Shown: positions 8,385-16,862, counted from the stretch's first letter. The stretch is DNA of 64,000 bases from Streptomyces sp. WMMB 322 (GCF_900090145.1 NZ_FMHI01000013.1:1-64000); one strand, 5' to 3'. A program made the numbers and translations. The notes: generated from the letters alone by a model not told the origin.

Positions 8385-8909
8385 TCGTTCCTACCAGGGC
8401 ATCCGGCGTCCCGTCACCCTGGAGACGTGCGGGCCGCTGCGGCTGGTGTCCGCGGCGGTGGACGCGGTGCGTCGACGAGGCGGGCGCGGCGGGTGCCGAG
8501 GGCCGGATACGTGCCGAGGTGACGCTGGAGGCGGCGGCCGGAGCGCACGGTGTGCTGCACGCCGCCGTCCGGGACCGGGACGGCTCACTCGTCGCCGGGG
8601 TCCGGCTGATGATCACCGAGAACGGCGGCGTCTTGGGCGGTGGACGCGGGCGCCGACGGTGCCGTGCACGACGAGCGGCGCATCGGCTTCCTCCGCTCCC
8701 ATCTCGCCGCCGTGCACCGCGCGTTGGAGGCCGGTGCTCCCGTCGAGGGCTACTACCACTGGTCTCTCGTCGACAACTTCGAATGGGCCATGGGCCACCG
8801 GCCGCGCCCCGGACTCGTCCACCTCGACCGGAATACGCAGCGCCGCACCGTCAAGGACAGCGGCCACTGGTACGCGCGCGTCGCACGCACCGGCACGCTC
8901 TCGCCCTGA
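8385..8909 (+). pseudogene. Chimeric glycosidase remnant: GH2 fragment joined to the C-terminus of a GH1 beta-glucosidase
   Basis: The remnant is spread over three reading frames. At 8390-8470, one frame reads YQGIRRPVTLETCGPLRL, like the sugar-binding beta-sandwich of GH2 beta-mannosidase or galactosidase (GIWRPVxLE). From 8471 to 8636, a second frame reads VDEAGAAGAEGRIRAEVTLE, which continues that sandwich, and then jumps to RLMITENGG, the GH1 catalytic-nucleophile motif. From 8637 to 8909, a third frame reads AVDAGADGAVHDERRIGF followed by GYYHWSLVDNFEWAMG and QRRTVKDSGHWYARVARTG, an excellent GH1 C-terminus. Two frameshifts and a large deletion that fused two unrelated glycosidase genes are therefore visible. 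It sits just upstream of an intact sugar kinase. Confidence 0.75.
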
Positions 8910-8956
8910 CCCGTGGAGAGCGGACCGGCGACGGGTATGGACCGGGAGGAGGTGAC

Positions 8957-10609
8957 ATGACAAGCCAATCGAGGCCCCGCAACGGAACCGCCCCCCACCC
9001 CGGCGCCGGCACACCGCTCCTCGCCGGCATCGACATCGGCAGCACCCACTGCAAGGCATTGATCTGCACCCCCGACGGCACCGTGCTGGCGCGCGCGCAC
9101 CGTGCCACACCCCGCAACCCCGATCAACGCTCCCACGACGCCGACGAGTTGATCGGAACCGCACTCGACGCGCTCACCGACTGCGTACGAGCCGCGGGCC
9201 GCGCGCCCCACACCGTCGGACTGACCGGCATGGCCGAGACCGGCGTACCGCTCGACCGGCACGGGGCACCTCTCGGCCCCGTCCTCGCGTGGAACGACCC
9301 CGCGCCCGCCCCGCACGCCGAGACGCTGCGCCGCAGATGCGGCGCAGCGGAACTGCACGCACGCACCGGAGTGCTGCCCAGCGCCAAGGTCCCCCTTGCC
9401 CGCTGGTGCTGGCTGCGCGAACACCACCCGGAAGTGCTGAACCGCATGCGGCAGTGGGCGGGCGCCGCCGACCTCGTGGCGCGCGCACTGACCGGACGCG
9501 TCGGCACCGACGCGACGTTCGCCCAGCGCAGCATGGCCTGGGAGCCGGGAACCGACGGCGCCGCACTGGGCCGGTGGAGCCCGGAACTCCTCGACGAGGC
9601 CGGACTCACCCCCGCACACATGCCGCACGTCCATCCTCCGGGCCGCCCCGTCGGCCCCGTCACCAGGGCCGCCGCACGCCGCCTGGGACTGCGCGCCGGC
9701 ACGCACGTCGTCGTCGCCGGGCACGACCACCTCGTCGGCGCGTGGGTCGCGGGCGCACGCCGCGCGGGTCTGGCCGCCGACTCCATGGGTACCGCCGAAG
9801 CGGTGCTCACCGTCTCCGCCGAACCTCCGGACCGGGCCGCCGCGGCGGCCGAAGGCATGTCGTGGGGGCGGCACGCGGACGGCGAACACTGGATCACCCT
9901 TGCGGGAATGGCGAGTTCGGGCGCGCTCGTCGAGTGGTTCTGCGACCGCTTCCTTCACGGGACCGGAGCGGAGACGGAGCCGGCAGCGAGCGCCGGACCG
10001 GCCGCCCGCTACGCGGAGTTCGCCCGCCTCGTCGAACGCTGCGGCCACCGCGTGAACGGTCACGGGCCGGCTCTGCCCAGCGGCATCACCGTCGAGCCCT
10101 ACCTCCAGGGCCGCAGCGCGCCGCACCCCGATCCGGCCGCACGCCTCGCCGTGCACGGCATGGCCGCCCGCCACGGCCCCGCCGACCTCGCGCTCGCCCT
10201 GCTGGAGGGGGCCGCGTACCAGGCCCGCTGGATGGCCGACGTACAGGCCGAGTTGACCGGGGCTCAGCCGCACGCCGTCACACTCCTCGGCGGTTCCACA
10301 CGCCAGCCCACCTGGACGGCACTGAAGGCCGCCGTCACCCCGTGGACCACCCGGATCTGCACCGAACCGGAGGCGCCGGCCCTGGGAGCGGCAGCCTGGG
10401 GCGGCGCCGCCATCGGCACCGACCCGGCCTCCATCCGTCCCGCGGCCACCGCCGTACGGGCCGACGGCCAGGCGGCGGCGGCTCACCGCGACGCCTACCG
10501 GGACCGGTTCCTGCCCCGGGTCACGCGGCGGAACGCAGGTCCCGGGCAGCCCGGGCTGCCGCACGCACAGCCGGAGGAGCGGCACGAACAGCAAGCCGCA
10601 GAGACCTGA
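8957..10609 (+). CDS. FGGY-family carbohydrate kinase (xylulokinase-like)
   Basis: The 550-residue protein has the two actin-like ATPase domains of FGGY sugar kinases. The N-terminal phosphate loop is LAGIDIGSTHCKALI, the inter-domain segment reads VVVAGHDHLVGAW and then DSMGTAEAVL, and the C-terminal nucleotide motif is VTLLGGSTRQPTW, followed by EAPALGAAAWGGAAIG. Strong ribosome site GGGAGGAGGTGAC before the ATG. Substrate not assignable; xylulose, erythritol/threitol or gluconate-like polyols are all possible. The last ~40 residues after DRFLPRVTRR are low-complexity and exceed the family norm. The flanking genes are decayed, so this may be the last intact enzyme of a former catabolic cluster. 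Confidence 0.85.
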   Translation: MTSQSRPRNGTAPHPGAGTPLLAGIDIGSTHCKALICTPDGTVLARAHRATPRNPDQRSHDADELIGTALDALTDCVRAAGRAPHTVGLTGMAETGVPLDRHGAPLGPVLAWNDPAPAPHAETLRRRCGAAELHARTGVLPSAKVPLARWCWLREHHPEVLNRMRQWAGAADLVARALTGRVGTDATFAQRSMAWEPGTDGAALGRWSPELLDEAGLTPAHMPHVHPPGRPVGPVTRAAARRLGLRAGTHVVVAGHDHLVGAWVAGARRAGLAADSMGTAEAVLTVSAEPPDRAAAAAEGMSWGRHADGEHWITLAGMASSGALVEWFCDRFLHGTGAETEPAASAGPAARYAEFARLVERCGHRVNGHGPALPSGITVEPYLQGRSAPHPDPAARLAVHGMAARHGPADLALALLEGAAYQARWMADVQAELTGAQPHAVTLLGGSTRQPTWTALKAAVTPWTTRICTEPEAPALGAAAWGGAAIGTDPASIRPAATAVRADGQAAAAHRDAYRDRFLPRVTRRNAGPGQPGLPHAQPEERHEQQAAET

Positions 10610-10760
10610 GGGGAGGCAGACCCGCAGGCGAACGCGTGCCCCCGGGGCACTGCGCCCTGCAGCCCCCGACCCGCACCCGACCACCGTCCCCGTCCCAGCC
10701 CTTGCCCCCCACCCCACCCCGATCCGGTCCCCGACCCGGACGAGGAAAGGCAACGCGCCC

Positions 10761-10985
10761 ATGAGTGCCACCACGCAGGCCCGGCGGCTCGCCGCCGGGC
10801 GCGACGTGCTGGTGCGACGTACTGGTGCTCGCGCAGGCTTCGACGGCCGCCGCCGTCGGCCCGCTCGCCGCGGAGGGGACCGGCATCCCGCTGCTCACCC
10901 CCCGCAGCGGCACCGCTCAACTCGCCGCCGTCGCCTGGTGTTTTGGCCCCCGGGGCGCCCGGTCGTCCGCACCCCCGGGGTTCCG
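10761..10985 (+). pseudogene. Racemase-like remnant broken by a 13-bp tandem duplication
   Basis: An ATG after GAGGAAAGG opens a frame reading SATTQARRLAAGRDVLV, which then loses sense. GCGACGTGCTGGT (10801-10813) is followed directly by GCGACGTACTGGT (10814-10826), a 13-bp tandem duplication with one mismatch. Removing one copy restores a continuous reading, LAAGRDVLVLAQASTAAAVG, continuing GPLAAEGTGIPLLTPRSGTA. This resembles the C-terminal half of Asp/Glu-racemase-like proteins (DVxVLAQASM...VPVLxSPR). The fragment lacks the N-terminal half. Family identity is tentative; the duplication and frameshift are read directly. Confidence 0.45.
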
Positions 10986-10992
10986 CCGGTCC

Positions 10993-11289
10993 TCAGCCGC
11001 CGCAGTTGAGATCCGTCTGGAGCATGTGGCCCAGCGGTTGGCCGGTGTCGGCGCGGGAGACGTGCCAGAGGCGGGACGGGCCTGCGGCGGCGACCTTCTC
11101 GCCGGCCCGCATGGTGCCGACGACCTTGCTGTCGGTGTTGTCAGCCGCGTAGCGAGGCGCGTTGTCGTGCACCACCTCGCAGATCGCTCCCGCCCGTGCG
11201 GTGCCGCCGCCGGCCGAGGGGATGACGACGGCGGCGACTGCGAGCGCGCAGGGTGCGGCGAGACGAACCGCCAGTTTCCGTTTCTTCAT
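10993..11289 (-). CDS. Small secreted SH3-like protein
   Basis: This is a 98-residue protein with a clear Sec signal peptide (MKKRKLAVRLAAPCALAVAAVV...GTARA, cleavage near residue 33) and a short mature domain of about 65 residues. The mature part has the spacing of a bacterial SH3-like fold (PRYAADNTDSKVVGTMRAGE, WHVSRADTG, LGHMLQTDLNC) with two cysteines near its ends that could form a disulfide. Such orphan SH3 proteins in Streptomyces are presumed cell-wall binding. GGAGAAGG precedes the ATG. No operon partner. Confidence 0.72.
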   Translation of the reverse strand: MKKRKLAVRLAAPCALAVAAVVIPSAGGGTARAGAICEVVHDNAPRYAADNTDSKVVGTMRAGEKVAAAGPSRLWHVSRADTGQPLGHMLQTDLNCGG

Positions 11290-11373
11290 CCTTCTCCCCG
11301 TATCGGTACCGCGCAGCGCACATCTTCACCCTATGGTGCCAACTCCCCGCCACGGTAGGCACGTTCGGGGTAA

Positions 11374-13242
11374 TTAGGCACGCTGTGCCACGCTGGCCGC
11401 CGCCTCGCTGACGGCCAGGGCCGTGGCCATGATCGTCAGCTGCGGGTTCACCTCCGGGCAGCTGGGCAGCGCGGAACCGTCCGCGATCAGCACTCCCTGC
11501 ACGCCGCGCAGCCGTCCCTCGGTGTCTGCCGGAGCGGTCTGCGGATCGGCGCCCAGTGCCACCGTCCCCGTCGGGTGGAAGGCTGAAAGATGCAGTTGTC
11601 CGGCCGACAACCCCCGCAGCGTTTCCCGCAGTTCGTCCTGCGAGTATGCCTTCGGCGCGGCGGGAATGCCCGTGAGGACCTCCTGCGCCCCCGCGGCGAA
11701 GAGGATCCTGCCCATGGCCTCGACCGCCCGCATGAGCCGCTCCCCGTCACGGCGTGCCAGGTCGTAGCGCAGCAGCGTACGGCGGGCTCCCAGGACGCGG
11801 CCGGAGGGCAGATCCGCGATCATGGCGCCCAGCGTGGCGAGGGACTCGGCCCCGTCCAGCTCCCGGCGCAGTGCGCGCCCCACCCCGGGAAGCACGAACG
11901 AGCCCATGCCGGGCGGCCCGGCGGTCGCCTCGATGAGGATGCCGTCGCTGTGAAGTTCCTCCACGCCGACGCTCTGCAGCACGCCCCGCCACGCGGTGAC
12001 GGGCTCCTGGAAACGCCCCGCCACGCTCGCAGCCGGATGGATCGCCAGGTTGCGGCCGAGCCGCGGGTGGCCGCCCAGTCCCGAGCGGCGCAGCAGCGGC
12101 GGCGAGTGAAGGGCTCCCGCCGCGACCACGACGAGCGGGCTGAGGATCTCCAACTCGCTGCCGTCCGGGCGGCGTACCAGGACGCCGCACGCCCGCGGTC
12201 CGCCCGGCCGGTCCTTCTCCACGAGGAGGCGCTGCACATACGCGCCGGTGACGATCCGGGCGCCGGCGGCACACGCGTCGGGCAGCACCGACAGCTGCAC
12301 GCTCTGCTTCGCGCCCGTGGGGCAGCCCACGACGCACTGGCAGGAGCCCTTGCAGCCGGTCGCGTTGCGGCGCAGCGGTGCCGCCTGCCAGCCGAGCCGC
12401 TCGGCGCCGAGCAGCGCGGTGCGGGCGTTGCGGCCCAGGACGTCCAGGGGCGCGGTGGCGACCTGGAGGGTGCGTTCGACCTCGTCGAGGCATTCGCCGA
12501 AGGAGTCCGCGTCGGCGAGGCCCAGCCCGAACTCGTCGCGCCAGCGGGTGAGCACATGGTCCGGAGTGCGGTAGCAGGTACCGGAGTTGACGACGGTGGT
12601 GCCGCCGACGGCGCGCCCCACGGGCAGCACCACCGGCGGGTTGCCGAGGGCGACGGTGCCGCCACCGTCCCGGTAGAGCTCCCCGAACCGGTCGAGCGGC
12701 GTGCGCCGCCCGAACTCGGCGGTGGTGTGCCGGCGCCCCTCCTCCAGCACGAGGACACGCATGCCCGCCCGGGCCAGCGTGCGGGCCGCGACGGCGCCTC
12801 CCGCGCCGGAACCGACGACCACGGCGTCGGCGGTCGACCTGTCGGGCCACTCCGCCGACGGCACACAGTCCAGCGGCGGATCCTGCGGCGCGGACACCGG
12901 CGGGGGAGCGGGCTCCTCGTGGATCATGCGCTCCGTGCCGGCCGCGAGCATCACCGGCACCTTCACCGCGTCCAGCACCGGCAGCAGCGACCTGCGGGAC
13001 GCCAGCGAGGCCAGCACCGTCTCCCGCGCGTGCGGGGCCAGTCCGCGCAGGCGGCGGCCGGTGCGGACCACGGCGTAGGCGTCGACGGCGGCGGCCGCCG
13101 CCCGGACCCCGGCACGTGCGGGCGCGGGCATCGTGCCGAGCACGGAGCCGAGACGTCCGGGTACGGCACCCGGCCACGTCTTGCTGCCGTCGTCGGCGAG
13201 CAGGGCGGCGACGAGGCCGGCGAGAGGTTCCTGACCGCTCAT
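11374..13242 (-). CDS. GMC-family oxidoreductase with a cysteine cluster (cholesterol / long-chain alcohol oxidase-like)
   Basis: The 622-residue FAD enzyme has an N-terminal ~130-residue helical extension, then the dinucleotide fold DAVVVGSGAGGAVAARTLA, the LVLEEGRRH ribose-contact strand, and the GMC signatures VGGTTVVNSGTCYR and AGALHSPPLLRRSG. The C-terminal HPTGTVALGADP and CPEVNPQLTIMATA blocks hold the usual catalytic His and Asn. The segment GCKGSCQCVVGCPTGAK (about residues 308-324) is a CxxxCxCxxxC cluster resembling those in long-chain alcohol oxidase-like GMC proteins. Substrate is probably a hydrophobic alcohol or sterol. The ATG overlaps the preceding stop as ATGA, so translation is coupled to the upstream gene. 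Confidence 0.85.
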   Translation of the reverse strand: MSGQEPLAGLVAALLADDGSKTWPGAVPGRLGSVLGTMPAPARAGVRAAAAAVDAYAVVRTGRRLRGLAPHARETVLASLASRRSLLPVLDAVKVPVMLAAGTERMIHEEPAPPPVSAPQDPPLDCVPSAEWPDRSTADAVVVGSGAGGAVAARTLARAGMRVLVLEEGRRHTTAEFGRRTPLDRFGELYRDGGGTVALGNPPVVLPVGRAVGGTTVVNSGTCYRTPDHVLTRWRDEFGLGLADADSFGECLDEVERTLQVATAPLDVLGRNARTALLGAERLGWQAAPLRRNATGCKGSCQCVVGCPTGAKQSVQLSVLPDACAAGARIVTGAYVQRLLVEKDRPGGPRACGVLVRRPDGSELEILSPLVVVAAGALHSPPLLRRSGLGGHPRLGRNLAIHPAASVAGRFQEPVTAWRGVLQSVGVEELHSDGILIEATAGPPGMGSFVLPGVGRALRRELDGAESLATLGAMIADLPSGRVLGARRTLLRYDLARRDGERLMRAVEAMGRILFAAGAQEVLTGIPAAPKAYSQDELRETLRGLSAGQLHLSAFHPTGTVALGADPQTAPADTEGRLRGVQGVLIADGSALPSCPEVNPQLTIMATALAVSEAAASVAQRA

Positions 13243-14639
13243 CGGTCACCCACCTCCGCGTGCGCCGTGCCGTCCAGGCTCCACTCCGCCTCGGTGCGCC
13301 ACCGTCCCCTCCAGCGTTCCAGGACGATCCGCGCGTCCGCCGTCTCGCTGTTGCGGCACACGGCGCCGCTTCCGTCGGGGTCGGTGTAGTCGAGGGCGAG
13401 GGTGCGCTCCTCGGGCTGTGTGACCTCCACGCGGATGCGGCGCAGGCCGGCGCGGCCCGTGACCGTCCAGGTCGGCAGCGAGAGACGGGCCTTGAAGCGG
13501 CCCAGGCCCGCCCAGCCGACCGCGGTGCGCTCCGCCCGCCGCGGCCACGTGCGGCCGTCCTTGCGCAGCCGCAGGAACACCAGCGGCGGCAGCCGCCGCA
13601 GCCCGGGACGCATCGACGTCGCGGCGACGATCTCCAGCACGTCGCCGCCGCCGAGCCCCGCGTGCAGCCACGCCCAGCGGCGCGCGTTGCCGTGCCCGTA
13701 GATGCGGGCGGTCGCCCCGGGTGCGCCGTCGAGTTCCAGCTCGCCGCCGTCGTAGGCGAACGTCCCCGTGTACGACGCGCGGGGGGCCGGCACGATCTGC
13801 GCCGCGGGAAGCAGCGGGCGGCGCCAGGACCAGCGCGGGAAGGTGAACAGCGGCTCGTCCTGCGGGTGTTCGGCCAGGTCCCAGCTGAACGGGCCCGCCT
13901 CACCGCGCAGCCGCCCCGGGCCGGCCTCGATGCCCTCCGAAGCGAAGCCGCGCGCCCCGGGCTGCGACTTCCACGGCTGCGGGCCGAACCGGGCGTGCTC
14001 GACGGGGCCTTCGCCGTCGGCGGGGAAGCGGGCGACCCAGCCGTGGGCGTACGCGTCCGATCCGTCGGACGGGGCGACGAGTTCGTGGTGCAGCCACAGA
14101 CCGCTGCGGGTGGCGGGGTCGGTGACGGTCGTGTACCAGACCTCCGTCCGTCCCGCCGATCCGTCCCAGCGCGGCGCGAGCTGGGCCGCTGCGTCCTCGC
14201 GGCGCGGGAAGCGGAAGCCGGCCAGGAAGGGAAGCAGCTGCGTGCTCAGGGGGAAGCGCAGCGTTCCCTTCCCGGCCTCCTCACCGTCCTCGAAGAGGGA
14301 GAACGGCAGGACTGTCATCGACTTCACGGGCCGGGCCGGGGAGATGGACTTCCAGCCGTCGAGGGAGTAACGGCGGCCCTCGGCCGTGAAGCCGATGCGG
14401 TAGCGGATGCGGCGCCGGGCGAGCGGCGATATCTCCATCGTGCCCGTCGCCTGCGCGTCGTCGGCCCGGCCGGCGATGCGGACCCGTCCGGTCACCGCAC
14501 CGTCGGTCGTGCGGTGCGGGAGCAGCACCTCGCCCGACCGTACGGTCAGGTCAAGGCGCATCGCCCGCGTCTCGCTCTCCCCGGCCAGACGGACGAAACC
14601 GGTCATGACCTCCGAGAATGTCGTGCCCCGGCCGCCCAT
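13239..14639 (-). CDS. Uncharacterised protein, lipocalin-like, linked to the GMC oxidoreductase
   Basis: This is a 466-residue protein without signal peptide or membrane segment. The N-terminal ~150 residues (FSEVMTGFVRLAG..., RYRIGFTAEGRRYSLDGWKS) resemble a domain found beside or fused to GMC/cholesterol-oxidase proteins. The rest is rich in aromatic beta-strands (HGNARRWAWLHAGLGGGD, ARFGPQPWKSQPG), suggesting a CrtC/tocopherol-cyclase-like lipocalin barrel. Both readings are inference. It is the middle gene of a tightly coupled operon: its ATG overlaps the regulator stop as TGATG, and its stop overlaps the oxidase start as ATGA. A role in binding or presenting a lipid substrate to the oxidase fits this arrangement. 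Confidence 0.7.
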   Translation of the reverse strand: MGGRGTTFSEVMTGFVRLAGESETRAMRLDLTVRSGEVLLPHRTTDGAVTGRVRIAGRADDAQATGTMEISPLARRRIRYRIGFTAEGRRYSLDGWKSISPARPVKSMTVLPFSLFEDGEEAGKGTLRFPLSTQLLPFLAGFRFPRREDAAAQLAPRWDGSAGRTEVWYTTVTDPATRSGLWLHHELVAPSDGSDAYAHGWVARFPADGEGPVEHARFGPQPWKSQPGARGFASEGIEAGPGRLRGEAGPFSWDLAEHPQDEPLFTFPRWSWRRPLLPAAQIVPAPRASYTGTFAYDGGELELDGAPGATARIYGHGNARRWAWLHAGLGGGDVLEIVAATSMRPGLRRLPPLVFLRLRKDGRTWPRRAERTAVGWAGLGRFKARLSLPTWTVTGRAGLRRIRVEVTQPEERTLALDYTDPDGSGAVCRNSETADARIVLERWRGRWRTEAEWSLDGTAHAEVGDR

Positions 14640-15331
14640 CAGGCGATCCCGAGACCGTCGAGCATGATGCGCTCCGTGGCGGCGAGGTACGCGTCCGCCG
14701 CCTCGCGCGCGGCCTTCGCGTCGCCCGCACTGACCGCCGAGACCACGGGTTCCAGCCGGCCGTGCGCCACCTCGGGGTCCAGGAACGGGCCGACGAGGTG
14801 TGTGCGCATCGGCAGGTAGGCGTTGAAGAGGGTGTTGGTCAGCAGCGTGTAGACCCTGTTGCCGGTGGCGCGGGCGAGCGCGCGGTGCACCTCGACGTCC
14901 GCGAGCTGCACCTCGCCGCCGCCCTCGGCGCTCCGGACCGCTGCCAGCAGCCGGCGCAGTTCCTCCCGCTGCGCCGCGGTGGCCTTCGTCGCCGCCCGCT
15001 CGGCGATCAACGCGCCGATGCTGCGCCGCACTTCGAAGATCTCACCCAGCCAGTCGGGACTGTGCCGCACCAGCATCGGGAGCAGGTCGGCCCCGCCGAG
15101 ACGGACGAAGTCCCGTACCCGGGTGCCCACTCCGTGACGGGTCTCCAGCAGACCGGACTGCACGAGGCGGCCGAAAGCGTGTTTGAGGGTGGTCCGCGTG
15201 ACGCCGTAGCCGTCGGCCAGTTCGCGCTCGGGGGGCAGGTAACTCCCCGCGGGATGGGATCCGGTGAGGATCTCCTCGCGGAGTTTGTTCTCCAGTACGT
15301 CGACGATCGTCTCTCGGGGCAGAGTCTCCAC
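14639..15331 (-). CDS. GntR/FadR-family transcriptional regulator
   Basis: The protein has an N-terminal winged helix (REEILTGSHPAGSYLPPERE, then GVTRTTLKHAFGRLVQSGLL) and a C-terminal all-helical FCD ligand domain (EIFEVRRSIGALIAERAA, LADVEVHRALARATGN), as in FadR-type GntR repressors that sense acyl-CoA or organic acids. The GTG at 15331 is preferred because GAGGAAG ends 8-9 nt before it; a GTG at 15340 is in frame but abuts that site. It is the first gene of the regulator / lipocalin-like / GMC oxidase operon, so it most likely autoregulates it in response to the substrate. Confidence 0.86.
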   Translation of the reverse strand: METLPRETIVDVLENKLREEILTGSHPAGSYLPPERELADGYGVTRTTLKHAFGRLVQSGLLETRHGVGTRVRDFVRLGGADLLPMLVRHSPDWLGEIFEVRRSIGALIAERAATKATAAQREELRRLLAAVRSAEGGGEVQLADVEVHRALARATGNRVYTLLTNTLFNAYLPMRTHLVGPFLDPEVAHGRLEPVVSAVSAGDAKAAREAADAYLAATERIMLDGLGIA

Positions 15332-15345
15332 GCCCGGCACCTTCC

Positions 15346-15372
15346 TCAGTGACTCAGTGGATGAGCCACTGA
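15346..15372. promoter_or_regulatory. Candidate GntR operator upstream of the GMC oxidase operon
   Basis: Just before the regulator gene lies a perfect 7-bp inverted repeat, TCAGTGG (15354-15360), spacer ATGAG, CCACTGA (15366-15372). It is preceded by another half-site copy, CTCAGTGA (15346-15353), immediately repeated as CTCAGTGG. Palindromes of this size next to a FadR-type gene are typical autoregulatory sites. The link to this regulator is inferred from position. Confidence 0.55.
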
Positions 15373-15510
15373 ATCACGTACCGTCCCGCCCGGCAAGAGC
15401 CCTGCGGAACGAGGTGTTGCCGGACGACCCGAGCGCGGCGTCGTCAAGGCGACTCAGCGATCCGCGGCTGCGGCCCCCTCGCCGGCCCCGCCCCGCACCC
15501 TAGGAGCCCG

Positions 15511-15700
15511 ATGTGGCCGAACTGCCCCCACGAGCTGCTGATCACGACCCGCAGCGTCCGCAAGCGGCTGGACCTGGAGCGGCCCGTCGACCCCCGCCCT
15601 CGTGCGCGGATGCCCGGAGACGGCCCTGCAGGCGCCCGGCGGATCCGGTGCACAGCGGTGGCACCGGCTGGTCCCCTGGGGAATCCGCGCCCGGGGACGC
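15511..15700 (+). pseudogene. Nitroreductase-family N-terminal remnant with a frameshift
   Basis: From 15529 one frame reads HELLITTRSVRKRLDLERPVDP, the standard N-terminus of NAD(P)H-dependent FMN nitroreductases (RSVRKFLxxPV). The sequence then continues in the next frame as LVRGCPETALQAPGGSGAQRWHRLV, equivalent to the family's CLxxAxxAPSGSNxQxWH. The frames meet at a run of five C's (in GTCGACCCCCGCC); deleting one C restores VDPALVRGCPETALQAP. Nothing after WHRLVPW resembles the rest of the family, so the gene is also truncated. It ends against the 3' end of the convergent ATPase gene. Confidence 0.65.
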
Positions 15701-15707
15701 GAGCCCG

Positions 15708-16862
15708 TCAGCGCTTGGGCCAGTGCCACGCCGGCTGGTCCAGAAGTCCTTCGCGCCCGGCCACCCGGGTCCGGCCGTACTCGTCCTTGACCAGCTCCAT
15801 CGAGTTCACGTCGAGCCGGTGACGCACCGGGCCGCGCTCCAGCTGCGCAACCAGCTCCGACGCGTGGGTGACCACCACGACCTGCGTGTCCTGAGCGGCT
15901 GCGACGATCAACTCCGCCAGCGGCGAGAGCAGTTCGGGGTGGAGGCTGGCCTCCGGTTCGTTCAGGACGAGTAGCGCCGGAGGCCGCGGCGTGAGAAGCG
16001 CGGCCGTCCACAGCAGATAGCGCAGCGTGCCGTCGGACAGTTCGGCGGCGGTGAGGGGGCGCAGCATTCCCGGCTGATGCAGCTCCACTTCGAAGCGGCC
16101 GCCCCGGCTTGCGACGGTGAGCCGGCTGCCGGGGAACGCGGCGTCCACGGCTTCCTTCAGCCGCTTGCGGTCGCCGGTCTCGTGGATGGTGCGCAGAGCC
16201 GCCGCAAGGTCCACGCCGTCATGCGCGAGCACGGGCGTGCGGGTGCCGATCTGTGCGGAACGGGCCGGTGCCTGCGCGTCGGTGCGCACGTGGTCGTAGA
16301 ACCGCCAGGACCTGATGCGCTCCCGCAGCCTCAGCAGGTCGGGTGCGAGCTGCGGGTCGGCGAACTCGCTCAGCATGCTGTCGTACGGGCGCAGTTCGCC
16401 CGCCGAGCGATGCCAGTCACCGGCCGCAGTGCGCGTCCGCACGGCGGGGCCCTTCCGCTCCGAGAGCACCGCGGCGGGGCGCAGCACCGGCCCCGCCCAG
16501 GTGCATTCGACCTTGATCTCCGGATCGAGGTCGAACAGTGAATCGGCCGGGACCGGATGCCCGAAGTCGACCGCATAGCCGAACTCGTCCCCGGCGAAGC
16601 CGAGTCGCAGCCCCACCGGTCCGCTTCTGCCCGCGCCCTGCGCCGGATTCTCCGAACCGGCCCACAGCGTGGAGCGCAGCCCGCCCTCGCGGGCGAGCGC
16701 CGCGACCGCTCCTCCCCGTGCGGCGTCGGCGAGCAGCCGCAGGGCCCGGTACAGGCTGGACTTCCCTGTGCCGTTCGCGCCCGTGACGACGTTCAGCCGC
16801 TCCAGCGGCACGACGAGGCTGCTCAGCGACCGGTAGTTCTCGACGGCAAGGGTGGTGATCAT
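15708..16862 (-). CDS. AAA-family ATPase (RecF/OLD-like, AAA_15/21 type)
   Basis: The 384-residue protein begins MITTLAVENYRSL, typical of SMC/RecF-like ATPases. It has Walker A GANGTGKSS (28-36) near the N-terminus and, near the C-terminus, signature-like LSDGTLRYL, Walker B with ABC-type ending LLVLNEPEASLHPELL, and the H-loop VVVVTHASELV. The compact head-to-tail ATPase without a long coiled coil fits AAA_21 proteins. Some members belong to abortive-infection or toxin systems, but no nuclease (TOPRIM) domain or partner gene is visible, so no defence role is claimed. Single gene. Confidence 0.85.
   Translation of the reverse strand: MITTLAVENYRSLSSLVVPLERLNVVTGANGTGKSSLYRALRLLADAARGGAVAALAREGGLRSTLWAGSENPAQGAGRSGPVGLRLGFAGDEFGYAVDFGHPVPADSLFDLDPEIKVECTWAGPVLRPAAVLSERKGPAVRTRTAAGDWHRSAGELRPYDSMLSEFADPQLAPDLLRLRERIRSWRFYDHVRTDAQAPARSAQIGTRTPVLAHDGVDLAAALRTIHETGDRKRLKEAVDAAFPGSRLTVASRGGRFEVELHQPGMLRPLTAAELSDGTLRYLLWTAALLTPRPPALLVLNEPEASLHPELLSPLAELIVAAAQDTQVVVVTHASELVAQLERGPVRHRLDVNSMELVKDEYGRTRVAGREGLLDQPAWHWPKR

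Noticed and set aside
8753..10774. Minus-strand open frame of more than 650 codons across the sugar kinase
   Set aside because: The plus-strand kinase has all FGGY motifs and a strong ribosome site; the minus-strand product is Gly/Arg/Val-rich with no recognisable domain.
15708..16862. AAA ATPase considered as part of an anti-phage defence system
   Set aside because: No nuclease, toxin or second component is adjacent. The neighbours are a nitroreductase remnant and a YjbR-type gene, so a defence role has no support from context.
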